From Pogonophryne albipinna (Eukaryota > Chordata > Actinopteri > Perciformes > Artedidraconidae), in assembly GCA_028583405.1 (NCBI GenBank), contig JAPTMU010000115.1:332501-396500 (forward strand): DNA of 64,000 bases. Reading direction: 5' to 3'. Made by a program: the position numbers and the translations under genes. Positions 55,360-59,854 of this stretch are shown here, in pieces (the stretch's first letter is position 1; each line of letters begins with the position of its first letter). The notes under the pieces were generated by a model. That model worked only from the letters and a program-made list of their open reading frames with translations, was not told where the DNA came from and did no database searches.

Positions 55360-58069
55360 ACACACTGAGACACACAGACTGAGACACACACACACACTGA
55401 GAAACACACACTCAGACACACACACAGACACATGCACACACGCACACAGACACACACAGCAACAGACAGACACACACGCACACGTGCACACACACACACA
55501 CACACACACACACACCAGTTGCCAAGTATTTCTTGGAGGAAAAACAATTTAGGGTTCAATGATTCCAGCTTTTATTCACATAACGCGATAACCCCTTCAA
55601 AAGGAGTAGAAACTGGAAGCAGTCTGAAAACAGTTGTCTACAATTATATAAATCTAGTTATTATGGGACTAGCTACGTCACCATGAATGTCTCACATTTC
55701 AGAGCAGATTGCATTCCTGCATTCCTTAGCTTGCGAATCAAAACCTCTCGTAAAATGAAATAAAGATAATTTACTCGGAGGAACCGCCCGGAGCTCACAC
55801 TGTGAGAAAGAAAGAAAGTGGAGTTTTGTCCTCGTTCATCTCCTCGGGGTTTCAGCTTCCCTTCGTTTCATTTCCTTCACTTCTGAAAGCAAGTCTGCAT
55901 AGTTTACTTTGAGTTATTTACTGTCTTTCCCAGAACGAGATGAGAACATGTTTACTTGTGTCTCTGGAATAAATACAGAGTGAGGATGAGGTGGACCTCG
56001 CTTAGCATATAGACTGGGAACGGGAGAAAAGCTTAAACTAATTAACACTATAGGTCCTTACTTCACCGTATAAAGCAAGTTATCTTAAATCAGGGCATGC
56101 TTAGCCTAGTTTAGCAAAGCGACTGGAGGACATAGGGTCATGGACAGACATGTCATTGGAGAATATGTCATGTTAACTGGAAGTTACACCTAAGTGGAGA
56201 TAATGATAGGAGATAAAACCATGTCAGTCATGTTATTAATCCATCGTGTTAACCTCTTGATTAGCATAGCTTCACATCAGGACACGTTAAGCCTAGTTCA
56301 GCAGAGAGATGAATAGAAACGGTGAGCCGAGACCCTGTTAATCAGGTGTACATGTGACGATTAGCAATTTTAGCAAGAGTTACGGTACATCTAACTAGAG
56401 CTCAGGGTAAGGGGATAAAACCATCTTTAAATTGTCCCCCAGTTGTCTTTGAATCCACTTCAGCCTACTCCAACACATGGCTGCCTTTTCAGCTGTAACC
56501 CCATGAATAACCCCTCTCAAACGGACTTGTTTTTCTAGCAGAGTCTCAACCATTTGGTCCAGAAACTTTAAGGAAGTCTCTGGATTTAGTGTATTCACCC
56601 CATTTCAAGTTAGCATAGAGCTAACCAAAGTAAGGCTATACCATGATTATCAGGTGTAAATTACAGTTACAGTACACATACCTAGGGCTCAGGGTAAGAG
56701 GATAAAACAATCTTTAAAATGTTCCCGATAAAATGTCCCCCCGTTGTCTTTGAATCCACTTTAGAGTAGTCCAACTCTGGCTCTCTTGCTACCTTTTCAG
56801 CTGTAAAACCATGAATAAGTTGTATTTTTAGCGCCGAAACACCTTGTTTTTCTCGCTGAATTTCAACCATTTGGTGCAGAAACCTTTGGAATTCTAAAAC
56901 AGCCTTTTGGATTTACCCCAGTCAGTGGCGGTCCTAGAGTCTGTGGGGGCCCAAGGCAAACATTCACTGGGGGCCCCTCGAACCAGCTTTTCATCACCAC
57001 GCACAGCCGACATGTAGGGGGTTTCCCGACATGTCGTTGCAGTAAATGAAAGGGTGTTTCATGTTGTCGTTGCTGTGGACCTTCTTAATCTACCTTCTTT
57101 GGGGGGCCCCAAGCAGTTGCCTGCAAGGTGCGCCCCTGACCCCAGTTCAAATTAGCATAGAGCAAACCAAAGTTAGACTTTTACCCGACAAGACACTTTC
57201 AAACATTATGCAAAAATATCTGATGGACCAACATCAAGGATTTCTATTGGCTGTGGGTTGCTAAGCTTCCTGCTTCCTCCAGTCTTTATGCTAAGCTAGG
57301 CTAACCACTTCCTCTTTTTAACTTCAAGAAACATTATTGAAATGATTGGGGTATTTGGTCTCTGAACTTGAGTGCACTTTCCTAAACATTCAGACATTTC
57401 TCCTGCTTCCAGTGTTTTTGCCAATATGTTTCTTAAAGAACAAGAAATATTTTGTAAATTATAAAGCATATTTGTTAGTTTGTTTCATAACCTAATGTAT
57501 TTTTTAAAACAATTGTAATGTTTCTCCTGCTACCGTGGGAGGCGTGTGACGTAGTGGGTTAGTGCGTTGGTGTTCGGATCGGGGGGACACAGGTTCAAAC
57601 CCCACTGCAGTCGTTCTGTTCGTTCTAACATGTAACATGTCATGTAATGCTACCAGTGCTCTTGCCTTGTCTCCAGTTCAGTGCAGCTATAATAATAATA
57701 CTGAAATAGTAAGTTGGAAAGAAAGCAAATATTTCCTGAAATGTCAACTTTTTTTTTTACAAAAAGCAACATCAATTAGTAAAAAGTTCTGTTACTATTT
57801 ATTTATTTCTCCTGCCTCCAGTCCTCGTACCACATCCTGGATATTTATATATATTAAGTCCGTCTTTATCAGCATGTTTCCGTGTATATCTCCTCTCCTC
57901 TCTCCTAAAATGTCCGTCTGTTTCCTCCTCAGGACGAGTCTCCTTCTTCTCTTCGGGCACGGAGAACCTCCATCGGGTGGAGAAGGTTTCGTGGGGAACG
58001 AGGTTCGCCATCACGGTGTCCTTCACCTGCGACCCCGCGCACGCCATCACTGACCCCGCCATGCCCTAA
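12609..58069 (+). CDS. ogfod3: OGFOD3, 2-oxoglutarate and iron-dependent oxygenase domain protein 3
   Basis: Nine coding exons: 12609-12676, 14290-14522, 17131-17206, 17295-17337, 18118-18182, 22585-22641, 25139-25292, 38041-38164 and 57933-58069. They total 957 nt and give 318 residues, against 319 in human. A short cytosolic tail precedes one membrane segment (about 41-61, [20 protein letters not shown]), so a type II membrane protein is expected. A Cys-bearing segment follows ([17 protein letters not shown]). The C-terminal prolyl-4-hydroxylase-like domain has the iron ligands H229xD231 (YWHPHIDK) and H287 (NLHRVEKV), and R297 (WGTRFAI) as the likely 2-oxoglutarate contact. The family uses 2-oxoglutarate and O2 to hydroxylate substrates; the substrate of OGFOD3 is not known. 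The two iron ligands sit in different exons, 7 and 9. Introns are swollen by tandem arrays; intron 8 is 19.8 kb. Confidence 0.96.
12711..12954. repeat. intron 1 tandem duplication, first copy
   Basis: CCAGCTGCTGTCAACATGTC through CATAATTAAAAC recurs at 13132-13898 with few differences, apart from an insertion in the second copy. The spacing is 421 bp. Confidence 0.9.
13295..13810 (+). mobile_element. dispersed fish repeat with 3' (ATTG)n-like tail
   Basis: Contains the widespread teleost block TGGGAGAGGGATCCCTCCTC, then TTTTCTCTGGAAG, GTGAGGGTCTGAGGACAGAG and an end ATAAATAAACATTGATTGATT. This looks like the 3' part of a non-LTR-type repeat. It inserted into one copy of the intron 1 duplication, so the other copy shows the empty site. 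The family name is not certain. Confidence 0.6.
13611..13711. repeat. 15-bp minisatellite, about 7 copies
   Basis: Unit AGGGTCTGAGGACAG with TAAG and CATAG variants, inside the dispersed repeat at 13295-13810. The same unit forms the larger array at 21893-22370. Confidence 0.93.
14290..14522 (+). CDS. ogfod3: OGFOD3 exon 2
   Basis: 233 nt, acceptor TTGTTCAG, donor GTGAGA. It encodes the transmembrane segment and the stalk up to [14 protein letters not shown]. Its last about 25 bases resemble the repeat unit that fills the start of intron 2. Confidence 0.93.
14523..14998 (+). repeat. 24-bp minisatellite built from the exon 2 donor region
   Basis: About 20 units of the type CCAGGTTAGAACTACAAACA..., starting at the splice donor itself. 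The exon end ACTACAAC..AACGATACCCAG|GTGAGAACTACAAA reads as a first unit. Many units keep CCAG|GTTAGA or a GTGAGA, which resemble splice donors. The central units are nearly identical (14757-14870). Confidence 0.9.
15141..16188. mobile_element. candidate DNA transposon relic with short inverted ends
   Basis: Left end GGTTGCGTTCCAATAGTCC and right end GGATAATCGGAAAGCAACC are imperfect inverted copies. The interior is rich in CTCCT/AGGAG words in both orientations. No transposase and no clear target duplication were seen. Confidence 0.4.
16193..16671. mobile_element. foldback miniature element with about 75-bp arms
   Basis: The left arm 16193-16267 (ATTTGCACTGCGCAAGCGCG...) and right arm 16597-16671 (..CGCGCTTGCGCAGTGCAAAT) are inverted copies over most of their length. 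Both include the GGCAACCCAA block. There is no coding content. Confidence 0.8.
16700..16800. repeat. dispersed fish repeat (ATTAGGATCCCCATTAGC type)
   Basis: TTATTAGGATCCCCATTAGC followed by TATTCTTCCTGGGGTCC is a block I know as common in teleost genomes, probably a non-LTR element 3' end. Borders are approximate. Confidence 0.45.
17131..17206 (+). CDS. ogfod3: OGFOD3 exon 3
   Basis: 76 nt, acceptor CTCCTGCAG, donor GTAAAA. It encodes [20 protein letters not shown] and on to LKR, a conserved lumenal segment with two cysteines. Confidence 0.93.
17295..17337 (+). CDS. ogfod3: OGFOD3 exon 4
   Basis: A 43-nt micro-exon, acceptor CACACTCAG, donor GTGAGT. It encodes [14 protein letters not shown]. 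It is too short to be found as an open frame but the reading frame joins exactly. The intron before it is 88 bp. Confidence 0.9.
17338..18117. other. OGFOD3 intron 4
   Basis: AT-rich intron sequence, 780 bp. No repeat family or gene was recognised in it. Confidence 0.7.
18118..18182 (+). CDS. ogfod3: OGFOD3 exon 5
   Basis: 65 nt, acceptor CCCTTGCAG, donor GTGGGA. It encodes [20 protein letters not shown] and the start of an Arg codon. The 57-bp array begins about 30 bp after this donor. Confidence 0.93.
18212..20178 (+). repeat. 57-bp minisatellite, array 1 (about 34 copies)
   Basis: Unit GTTCAGGTGTATATCAGTAT..., 57 bp, in OGFOD3 intron 5. Copies are more than 95% alike by eye; variants are GTTCATATC, GTGTGTATC and GTAGTTTCTC. 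Because 57 is a multiple of three and the unit lacks stops in some frames, very long open frames run through both strands. These are not genes. The orientation is opposite to arrays 2 and 3. Confidence 0.97.
20270..20350. repeat. C/T-rich low-complexity tract
   Basis: Runs of C with CCCCCCCACGACCCCCCCCC and CCTCC words, in intron 5 between array 1 and the next element. Confidence 0.7.
20411..21411. mobile_element. miniature DNA element, left-truncated; relative of 52541-53675
   Basis: Left part GTGCCACGAATTACACATAT to AGACTACAAATCCCAG and right part TTGACTTGCAAAATTATC to GGGACTTCGCCTCTC match the two arms of the element at 52541-53675. The outer left end is missing here. The middle carries unrelated sequence, including GTATTAAAAGT repeats. 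Confidence 0.75.
21412..21655 (+). pseudogene. LINE ORF2 C-terminal fragment
   Basis: The frame reads [20 protein letters not shown], then [15 protein letters not shown] and a stop. This is the tail pattern of non-LTR retrotransposon reverse transcriptase proteins of fish. Only about 80 residues remain, fused in frame to unrelated sequence upstream. Confidence 0.65.
21845..22492 (+). mobile_element. dispersed fish repeat carrying an expanded 15-bp array
   Basis: The left flank CTGTGGGGTTTCTCTGGAAG and GGATGTGAGGGTCTGAGGAC match the repeat at 13295-13810. The right flank, ending AATAAAACTTGATTTGATA, looks like a non-LTR 3' end. Confidence 0.55.
21893..22370. repeat. 15-bp minisatellite, about 32 copies
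   Basis: Unit AGGGTCTGAGGACAG, with TAAG, GGAGG and GATAG variants arranged in blocks of like copies. It is fixed in frame (EGLRT repeats on the plus strand), but this is a repeat artefact. Confidence 0.95.
22585..22641 (+). CDS. ogfod3: OGFOD3 exon 6
   Basis: 57 nt, acceptor CTGCTGCAG, donor GTGAGT. It encodes [18 protein letters not shown] within the region before the dioxygenase core. Confidence 0.92.
22825..24964 (+). repeat. 38-bp minisatellite, array A (about 56 copies)
   Basis: Unit GTGCGTCACTCTTTAGTGTC CCCTGGTCTCCCAGCTGT, in OGFOD3 intron 6. Nearly every copy keeps a CAGCTG E-box word. Shortened units occur near 23850 and 24380. It recurs in the same orientation at 28363-29150. Confidence 0.97.
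25139..25292 (+). CDS. ogfod3: OGFOD3 exon 7 (iron-ligand exon)
   Basis: 154 nt, acceptor TTTTTCCAG, donor GTGACG. It encodes [13 protein letters not shown] and YWHPHIDK with the HxD iron motif. The donor GTGACG repeats the first six bases of exon 8. Confidence 0.94.
25567..27640 (-). repeat. 57-bp minisatellite, array 2 (about 36 copies)
   Basis: The same 57-bp unit as array 1 but reverse complemented, in OGFOD3 intron 7. Variants include ATACAGCTG and ATACACACCTG. Open frames on both strands are by-products of the 57-bp period. Confidence 0.97.
27641..28362. other. intron 7 spacer
   Basis: Non-repetitive to the eye. The stretch near 28030-28300 (GTTGTCGGGACGTCGGAG...) resembles dispersed fish DNA-element sequence, but I could not assign it. 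No gene was seen. Confidence 0.5.
28363..29150 (+). repeat. 38-bp minisatellite, array B (about 21 copies)
   Basis: Same unit and orientation as 22825-24964. A CACTTTTTAG variant is grouped in neighbouring copies. Lies in OGFOD3 intron 7, 720 bp after array 2. Confidence 0.97.
29151..29751. other. intron 7 sequence without recognised features
   Basis: Mixed composition, with no splice-bounded coding signal and no repeat family that I can name. A minus-strand frame of 170 codons here has no recognisable domain and I take it as chance. Confidence 0.5.
29752..29985. repeat. dispersed repeat, copy 1 (pair with 35086-35335)
   Basis: AAGAGGAGACAACACATTC through GACATTAGGGGAT, AAAATCTTGT and ACATGCACTAAAACCTATA match 35086-35335. 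The ACATGCA..AAAACCT part also occurs near the right end of the TTAA element at 40331-41087, suggesting a shared miniature-element origin. Confidence 0.7.
30120..32217. mobile_element. TTAA-flanked DNA transposon (piggyBac-type MITE), 2.1 kb
   Basis: AGAGCCTGTGACA at 30124 and TGTCACAGGCTCT ending at 32213 are perfect 13-bp inverted ends. TTAA lies on both sides (30120-30123, 32214-32217), the target choice of the piggyBac superfamily. No transposase was seen. It contains the nested element 30539-31411. Confidence 0.8.
30539..31411. mobile_element. nested DNA element with CAGTGG(T/C)GGACTGG ends
   Basis: Left CAGTGGTGGACTGGGAC and right GGCCAGTCCGCCACTG are inverted ends. A repeated CGACCGGCCCACTTCGGTACC word sits just inside both ends. 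The end sequence is hAT-like, but I saw no 8-bp duplication. Confidence 0.65.
32675..34147 (+). mobile_element. hAT element nested in the MITE
   Basis: Starts CAGGGGGGTCAAACC and ends GGTTGGGCACCCCTG, with a perfect 8-bp target duplication GTTTAGAC (32667-32674, 34148-34155). A transposase remnant near 32930-33400 starts with a KPKIYNF..EWEDD pattern, like the BED-finger start of GTF2IRD2-type hAT proteins. It then degenerates. The finger cysteines are lost in an 11-bp repeat. Confidence 0.88.
33019..33110. repeat. 11-bp tandem repeat (TCTGTCTCTCA)n
   Basis: About eight copies, inside the hAT transposase remnant where the BED finger should be. Confidence 0.95.
34182..34202. repeat. poly-T tract
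   Basis: About 20 T in a row in the right part of the MITE. The other copy (near 52395) has CTCTTTAAAG instead. Confidence 0.9.
34393..35085. mobile_element. probable TTAA-type miniature element, right end not found
   Basis: TTAA at 34393-34396 is followed by AGGTCACCTATTGTGCAAAATC, which is close to the end of the neighbouring MITE family. The right border is uncertain. Confidence 0.4.
35086..35335. repeat. dispersed repeat, copy 2
   Basis: AGAAGAGGAGACAAACATT through CATGCACTAAAATCTATA matches 29752-29985 with about 20% difference by eye. Confidence 0.7.
35505..35692 (-). mobile_element. tRNA-derived SINE with L2-like tail
   Basis: On the minus strand: a tRNA-like head with an A box (GTGGCGCAGTGG at 35682-35671) and B box (GGTTCAAACCC at 35637-35627). 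A body and a tail GTAAGTCACTTTGGATAAAA of the L2 type follow. The same head recurs on the plus strand at 57537-57612. Confidence 0.85.
35754..37491 (+). repeat. 44-bp (and 40-bp) minisatellite, about 40 copies
   Basis: Unit AGTCAGGACTCAGAGAGACA CGAGGAGAGCTGGAGCTCTG ATGG. A 40-bp form lacks one AGAG step and is scattered through the array. CTCTG and CTTTG variants sit in separate zones (mostly CTTTG after about 36780). Lies in intron 7 directly after a SINE. Confidence 0.96.
37492..38040. other. end of OGFOD3 intron 7
   Basis: Non-repetitive sequence up to the CTGTCTGCCAG acceptor. A TCATCTACCCCCCGAGGAGG stretch is the only unusual composition. No gene was seen. Confidence 0.6.
38041..38164 (+). 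CDS. ogfod3: OGFOD3 exon 8
   Basis: 124 nt, acceptor GTCTGCCAG, donor GTAACC. It encodes [17 protein letters not shown], then [11 protein letters not shown] and TVEPRAG, the middle of the double-stranded beta-helix. Confidence 0.95.
38165..39025. other. start of intron 8
   Basis: No tandem array and no gene seen. Ordinary AT-rich intron sequence. Confidence 0.5.
39026..39806. mobile_element. DNA transposon relic with GGCCCAATCCCAAACC ends
   Basis: The left end TATGGCCCAATCCCAAACC and right end GGTTTGGGAATGGGCCTA are inverted copies. CCTCTCTCCC repeats (39170-39203) and a 13-bp repeat (39721-39785) sit inside. No transposase was seen. Confidence 0.65.
39721..39785. repeat. 13-bp tandem repeat (AGGGTGTAGGAGT)n
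   Basis: Five copies next to the right end of the transposon relic. The inverted complement words (ACCCTCTACCCCT) near the left end suggest that it grew from the terminal sequence. Confidence 0.85.
40120..40310. repeat. local duplication, first part (pair with 41290-41450)
   Basis: GTTTATCTGTTTCCATTT.TGGTTGT and GATACAGATGT..GAAAATGGAGACAGAAG match 41297-41385. The copies flank the TTAA element at 40331-41087. Confidence 0.6.
40331..41087. mobile_element. TTAA-flanked MITE
   Basis: AGGTCCCGTGTCATG at the left and CATGGGACCT at the right are inverted ends. TTAA occurs at 40327-40330 and 41088-41091. A C-rich run is at about 40493-40511. No transposase was seen. Confidence 0.8.
41852..42060. 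mobile_element. TTAA-type MITE fragment, left end only
   Basis: TTAA (41848-41851) is followed by AGGTCCTCGATTATACTG and CTGTCTCTGATTGGCTGAAA, a block I know as common in fish. The right end is not visible before the G run. Confidence 0.5.
42109..42123. repeat. poly-G tract (15 G)
   Basis: Uninterrupted run of 15 G, followed by two GGTTACCTT repeats. Confidence 0.9.
42354..42460 (+). pseudogene. hAT transposase N-terminal (BED finger) remnant
   Basis: Reads [20 protein letters not shown] and a CEAEI segment, the usual start of a BED zinc finger in hAT transposases. The first cysteine of the CX2C pair is Phe here. The CTGGACCGGTAAGCGG that follows looks like an exon donor. A hAT-type right end (GATCGGTATTGGCCGATAC, ending near 43497) may belong to the same or another element. 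Confidence 0.6.
42486..43100 (+). mobile_element. PIF/Harbinger-type element with MADF remnant
   Basis: The ends CGGCCCGTCCACACAGCGGC and GCCGCTGTGTGGACGGGCCG are perfect inverted repeats. TAA target duplications (42483-42485, 43101-43103) fit PIF/Harbinger. Inside, [20 protein letters not shown] at about 42771 resembles the start of the MADF/Myb-like second protein of these elements. No DDE transposase is present. It sits downstream of the BED remnant. Confidence 0.85.
43500..44160. repeat. purine-rich AAGAAGACAGAAAA sequence, first copy
   Basis: A strongly A/G-biased strand with imperfect AGAC/GAAAAA words. The word GATGGGAAAAATGTCTTGTT followed by ATTCTCATTGGAGGAAACTC (43849-43895) recurs at 45858-45900 on the far side of the next array. 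Confidence 0.7.
44285..45350 (+). repeat. about 58-bp minisatellite, roughly 19 diverged copies
   Basis: Unit of the type GGGGCTTAGCTTGACCCTGG TGGTGGTGAATGGATGGTTG GGGTCGGTCTGAAG. Unit length varies through GGTGGT steps. Copies are more diverged than in the 57-bp arrays. Confidence 0.95.
45520..45930. repeat. purine-rich sequence, second copy
   Basis: Same style and shared blocks as 43500-44160 (GAAGAAGATG, AGAGGACAGAC-like words, ATTCTCATTGGAGGAAACTC). The open frames here follow from the A/G bias and are not coding. Confidence 0.7.
46428..47157 (+). repeat. 72-bp minisatellite, 10 copies, with E-box and TATAAAG words
   Basis: Each unit has GGGCTATAAAGGAACTACAG, GGTCACATGACTTCACGTCA and CTAAGCTAAAGG. 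The octamer TCACATGA occurs in nine of ten units; the first has TCACATAA. Confidence 0.96.
47158..48556. other. intron 8 sequence without recognised features
   Basis: No tandem repeat, splice-bounded exon or named element. Two stretches (47830-48220) have the look of an old DNA-element remnant, but I could not assign them. Confidence 0.45.
48557..50101. repeat. tandem duplication unit 1 (contains hAT)
   Basis: AAGGAACAGGAAGGCTGTGT at the left and AACCCATAACAATGGAAAAC at the right recur in 50102-50659. Without the 959-bp hAT, its length is close to that of unit 2. Confidence 0.9.
48961..49919 (+). mobile_element. hAT element with BED-finger exon (ZBED-like)
   Basis: TAGTGTTG and CAACACTA ends, with a perfect 8-bp target duplication GACTCTTA (48953-48960, 49920-49927). 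The paralogous empty site lies near 50478-50485. A coding remnant from the ATG at 49275 (MAASGN) has an intact BED pattern: PVCETC, then NHLADRH. It ends at a CAG|GTTAGC donor-like site. The catalytic part is missing. Confidence 0.92.
50102..50659. repeat. tandem duplication unit 2 (empty site)
   Basis: Matches unit 1 except for small changes. It reads straight through CATGACTCTTATCAATAG where unit 1 has the hAT. Confidence 0.9.
50660..51600. other. intron 8 sequence without recognised features
   Basis: No gene or repeat family recognised. Confidence 0.45.
51610..51890. repeat. dispersed repeat with GGGCTGCTCAATTAATCG
   Basis: GTAGGGCTGCTCAATTAATCG followed by ATCGCGATTACG words is a common start of a teleost dispersed element. 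Its right border was not found. Confidence 0.5.
51899..53704. mobile_element. TTAA-flanked MITE copy 2, interrupted
   Basis: Left end AGGGGACCTATCATGCAAAA and right end ATAGCATGATAGGTGCACT, with TTAA at 51895-51898 and 53705-53708. It is full length relative to copy 1 at 32218-34372 but lacks the hAT. A different element (52541-53675) sits inside. Confidence 0.85.
52541..53675. mobile_element. nested miniature DNA element with TAGAG(T/A)GGCGAAGT ends
   Basis: Long inverted ends: TAGAGTGGCGAAGTC, GGTCCATGGGACCTTATTTC and TGAAGTCAATGGAGAGA at the left; their complements at the right, ending GGGACTTCGCCTCTCTA. The flanking TA suggests a short target duplication. It is the full-length relative of 20411-21411. 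Confidence 0.8.
53720..54515. mobile_element. hAT-like relic with GGGTAGACATTA ends
   Basis: Left GGGGGTAGACATTA and right TAATGTCGAGCCC are inverted ends. TGATACAC and TGATACAT beside them could be a 7-of-8 target duplication. CCGGGCCGGTGG and CCGGGCCAGCGGGCC sit inside the ends. Confidence 0.6.
54524..55145. other. intron 8 sequence without recognised features
   Basis: AT-rich; nothing recognised. Confidence 0.45.
55154..55514. repeat. (CA)n microsatellite, interrupted, about 360 bp
   Basis: CACACA with GA, TGA and GCA interruptions; the longest pure run is about 55277-55353. Open frames of Thr-His or Cys-Val here are artefacts. Confidence 0.97.
55515..56330. other. intron 8 sequence without recognised features
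   Basis: No gene, array or named element seen. Confidence 0.45.
56370..56914. repeat. tandem duplication (56370-56610 and 56650-56914)
   Basis: GCTCAGGGTAAGGGGATAAAAC, GTTGTCTTTGAATCCACTT, CTTTTCAGCTGTAA and CAACCATTTGG recur in the same order about 280 bp later. The second copy was then cut by the element at 56923-57138 and resumes with TCAAATTAGCATAGAGC. Confidence 0.85.
56923..57138. mobile_element. 216-bp hAT-type MITE
   Basis: Starts CAGTGGCGGTCCTAGAG and ends AAGGTGCGCCCCTG, with a perfect 8-bp target duplication ACCCCAGT (56915-56922, 57139-57146). GGGGGCCCC words lie near both ends. Confidence 0.88.
57537..57612 (+). mobile_element. SINE head fragment
   Basis: GTGGGAGGCGTGTGACGTAG through ACACAGGTTCAAACCCCACT is the tRNA-like head (A and B boxes) of the SINE at 35505-35692. 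The body and tail are absent. Confidence 0.75.
57933..58069 (+). CDS. ogfod3: OGFOD3 exon 9 (last exon, coding part)
   Basis: Acceptor TTCCTCCTCAG. It encodes [20 protein letters not shown] and [14 protein letters not shown], then ends DPAMP and TAA at 58067-58069. It carries the distal iron His (287) and the 2-oxoglutarate Arg (297). Confidence 0.95.
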
Positions 58070-59600
58070 ATGTGGGTATTGGGGGGGGGGGGGGGGGTCG
58101 TCATCACTGCTCAGTGGCTCCAACAAACCCTGCAGAGAGGAGGAAGAGAGAGTTTACTCCGGCTCAACGGTCCATATCTGACATTTCCATTTTCAGATAT
58201 TGACTCGCTGGAGAAAAGCACACAGGCGTTCACCGTTTCCCTTCCTTTGGTTTCATTTTGCACAATTGAGAAACATTTACTATGATTTTTGACTGATTTT
58301 CTGACCATCTTTGCATCGTTCTCTCTGTAGAGGTGTTGTTTCTGACTTTCTCACTGATCTTTTGGGTTTTTATACATGTTTCTACAGCTGTTTCCATTGT
58401 TTCTTGCACCGTTAAGAAAGTTAGAATTCAGTTTTACACCCAACAAACCCTGCAGAGAGGAAGAGAGACTTTTCTCCGGCTGTACGGTTAATATCTGACA
58501 TTTCCTTCCACTTTCAGATATTAACCTGCTGTCACTCGCTGGAGAAAAGCACACAGGCATTCACCGTTCCCTTCCTTTGGTTTCATTTTACACAATTTAG
58601 AAACATTTACTATCATTTTGACAGATTTTGTGATCGGTATAAAGGAGGGATTTATTTCTGACTTTCTCACTGATCTTTTGGGTTTTTATCCGATGTTTCG
58701 ACAGCTGTTTCCATTGTTTCTTGCACCGTTAAGAAAGTTAGAATTCAGTTTTAGGGTGTGCACGATTATGGATTGATGAGGGATTGATCACTTTTTGCAT
58801 CATTATTCTCAATATAATTGAAAAATACATAAGAAAATGATCATGTTGTGATTTCTTAGGAAGAGAATAAGGGTCAAGCGACATTTCTTTTAAGATCCGA
58901 CCAAAAGTTGATGTGTTTTTTTTTTGTTCTGAGAAAAAAAGTCAGAATTCTGTGATTATTTTTTTTTCTCTGAATTCTTCGATTAGAGTCAGAACTGACT
59001 TTGTGTCGCGGTTTCAGAATTATGACTTTTATTCCAGAACTTGAATACAAGCTCTTCACTTTTGGTCACATCTCAATACACCTGGAATATCTCTGCATTT
59101 CCACCTTTATCAAATACTGTGCTTCCTGCCATTTAAATATTGCACCCGTCCATTTTCCCTTTCTGTTACACTTTTGTCTTATTCTTTTTGAAATGGTTTA
59201 ATTTCTTGCTGGCTTTTTTTTTTTTTTTATATCAAATGTTTCTACAGCAGTTTCTTTTTTTATTTCACGATCAGTTTTGGTGTTTCTTTGGTTCCTGAAA
59301 CTCATGTCCGCTCTCTGTCTCCTCGGTGTTTGGCGCCTCTCGGCTTAAAAGAGGCTAACGATGGGTTGTGCGTTTTCTCGGTGTGTTTCGGTCGAAGCCT
59401 CGAATAAAAGAGATAACTGGTGATTCAGCGATTGAATCATTACTCTCTGACCCAGGAGGTGTTTTCTTCTGAGAAGAACCCGCTGGAGGGATTTCTCTTT
59501 TTAGTTTGTTACCGTTTACTTCAAAGTGTTCGGGGAGGGCGCTTTGAAATAAAATACTGACCGTAAAAAATAAACCTTGTCTCTTTGACTCGTTTTTTTT
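58070..59600 (+). other. ogfod3: probable OGFOD3 3' UTR and end
   Basis: Begins 12 bp before a 17-G run (58081-58097). Candidate AATAAA signals lie at 59548-59553 and 59569-59574, after which the composition changes. The true end needs transcript data. Confidence 0.45.
58119..58755. repeat. tandem duplication of about 320 bp in the 3' region
   Basis: CCAACAAACCCTGCAGAGAGG (58119 and 58439) starts each copy. CTGACATTTCC, GCTGGAGAAAAGCACACAGGC and GTTAGAATTCAGTTTTA follow in both. The copies differ by small indels. Confidence 0.92.
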
Positions 59601-59854
59601 GTACAACAGCTTCTCTGATTTTCATGTTTCTCCCTCATTAATAACACATTTTAGATTATCACCTCAAAACTTTTAAAATAGGCAAAAACATTCAATTCAA
59701 AAAGTATGTATTTATTTTATTACTATATTAAGTCTTTGATCACATGGTACTTCTGATTATTCTGCAAATGTCATCTTATTTGAGGTTAAAAACATTAGTC
59801 CGATGCCAAAAGACCAAATACAGAATGATAACAAACATTTCTGTATCTATTTGT

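Noticed and set aside
55082..55559. Overlapping Cys-Val and Thr-His rich open frames
   Set aside because: They come from the CA microsatellite.
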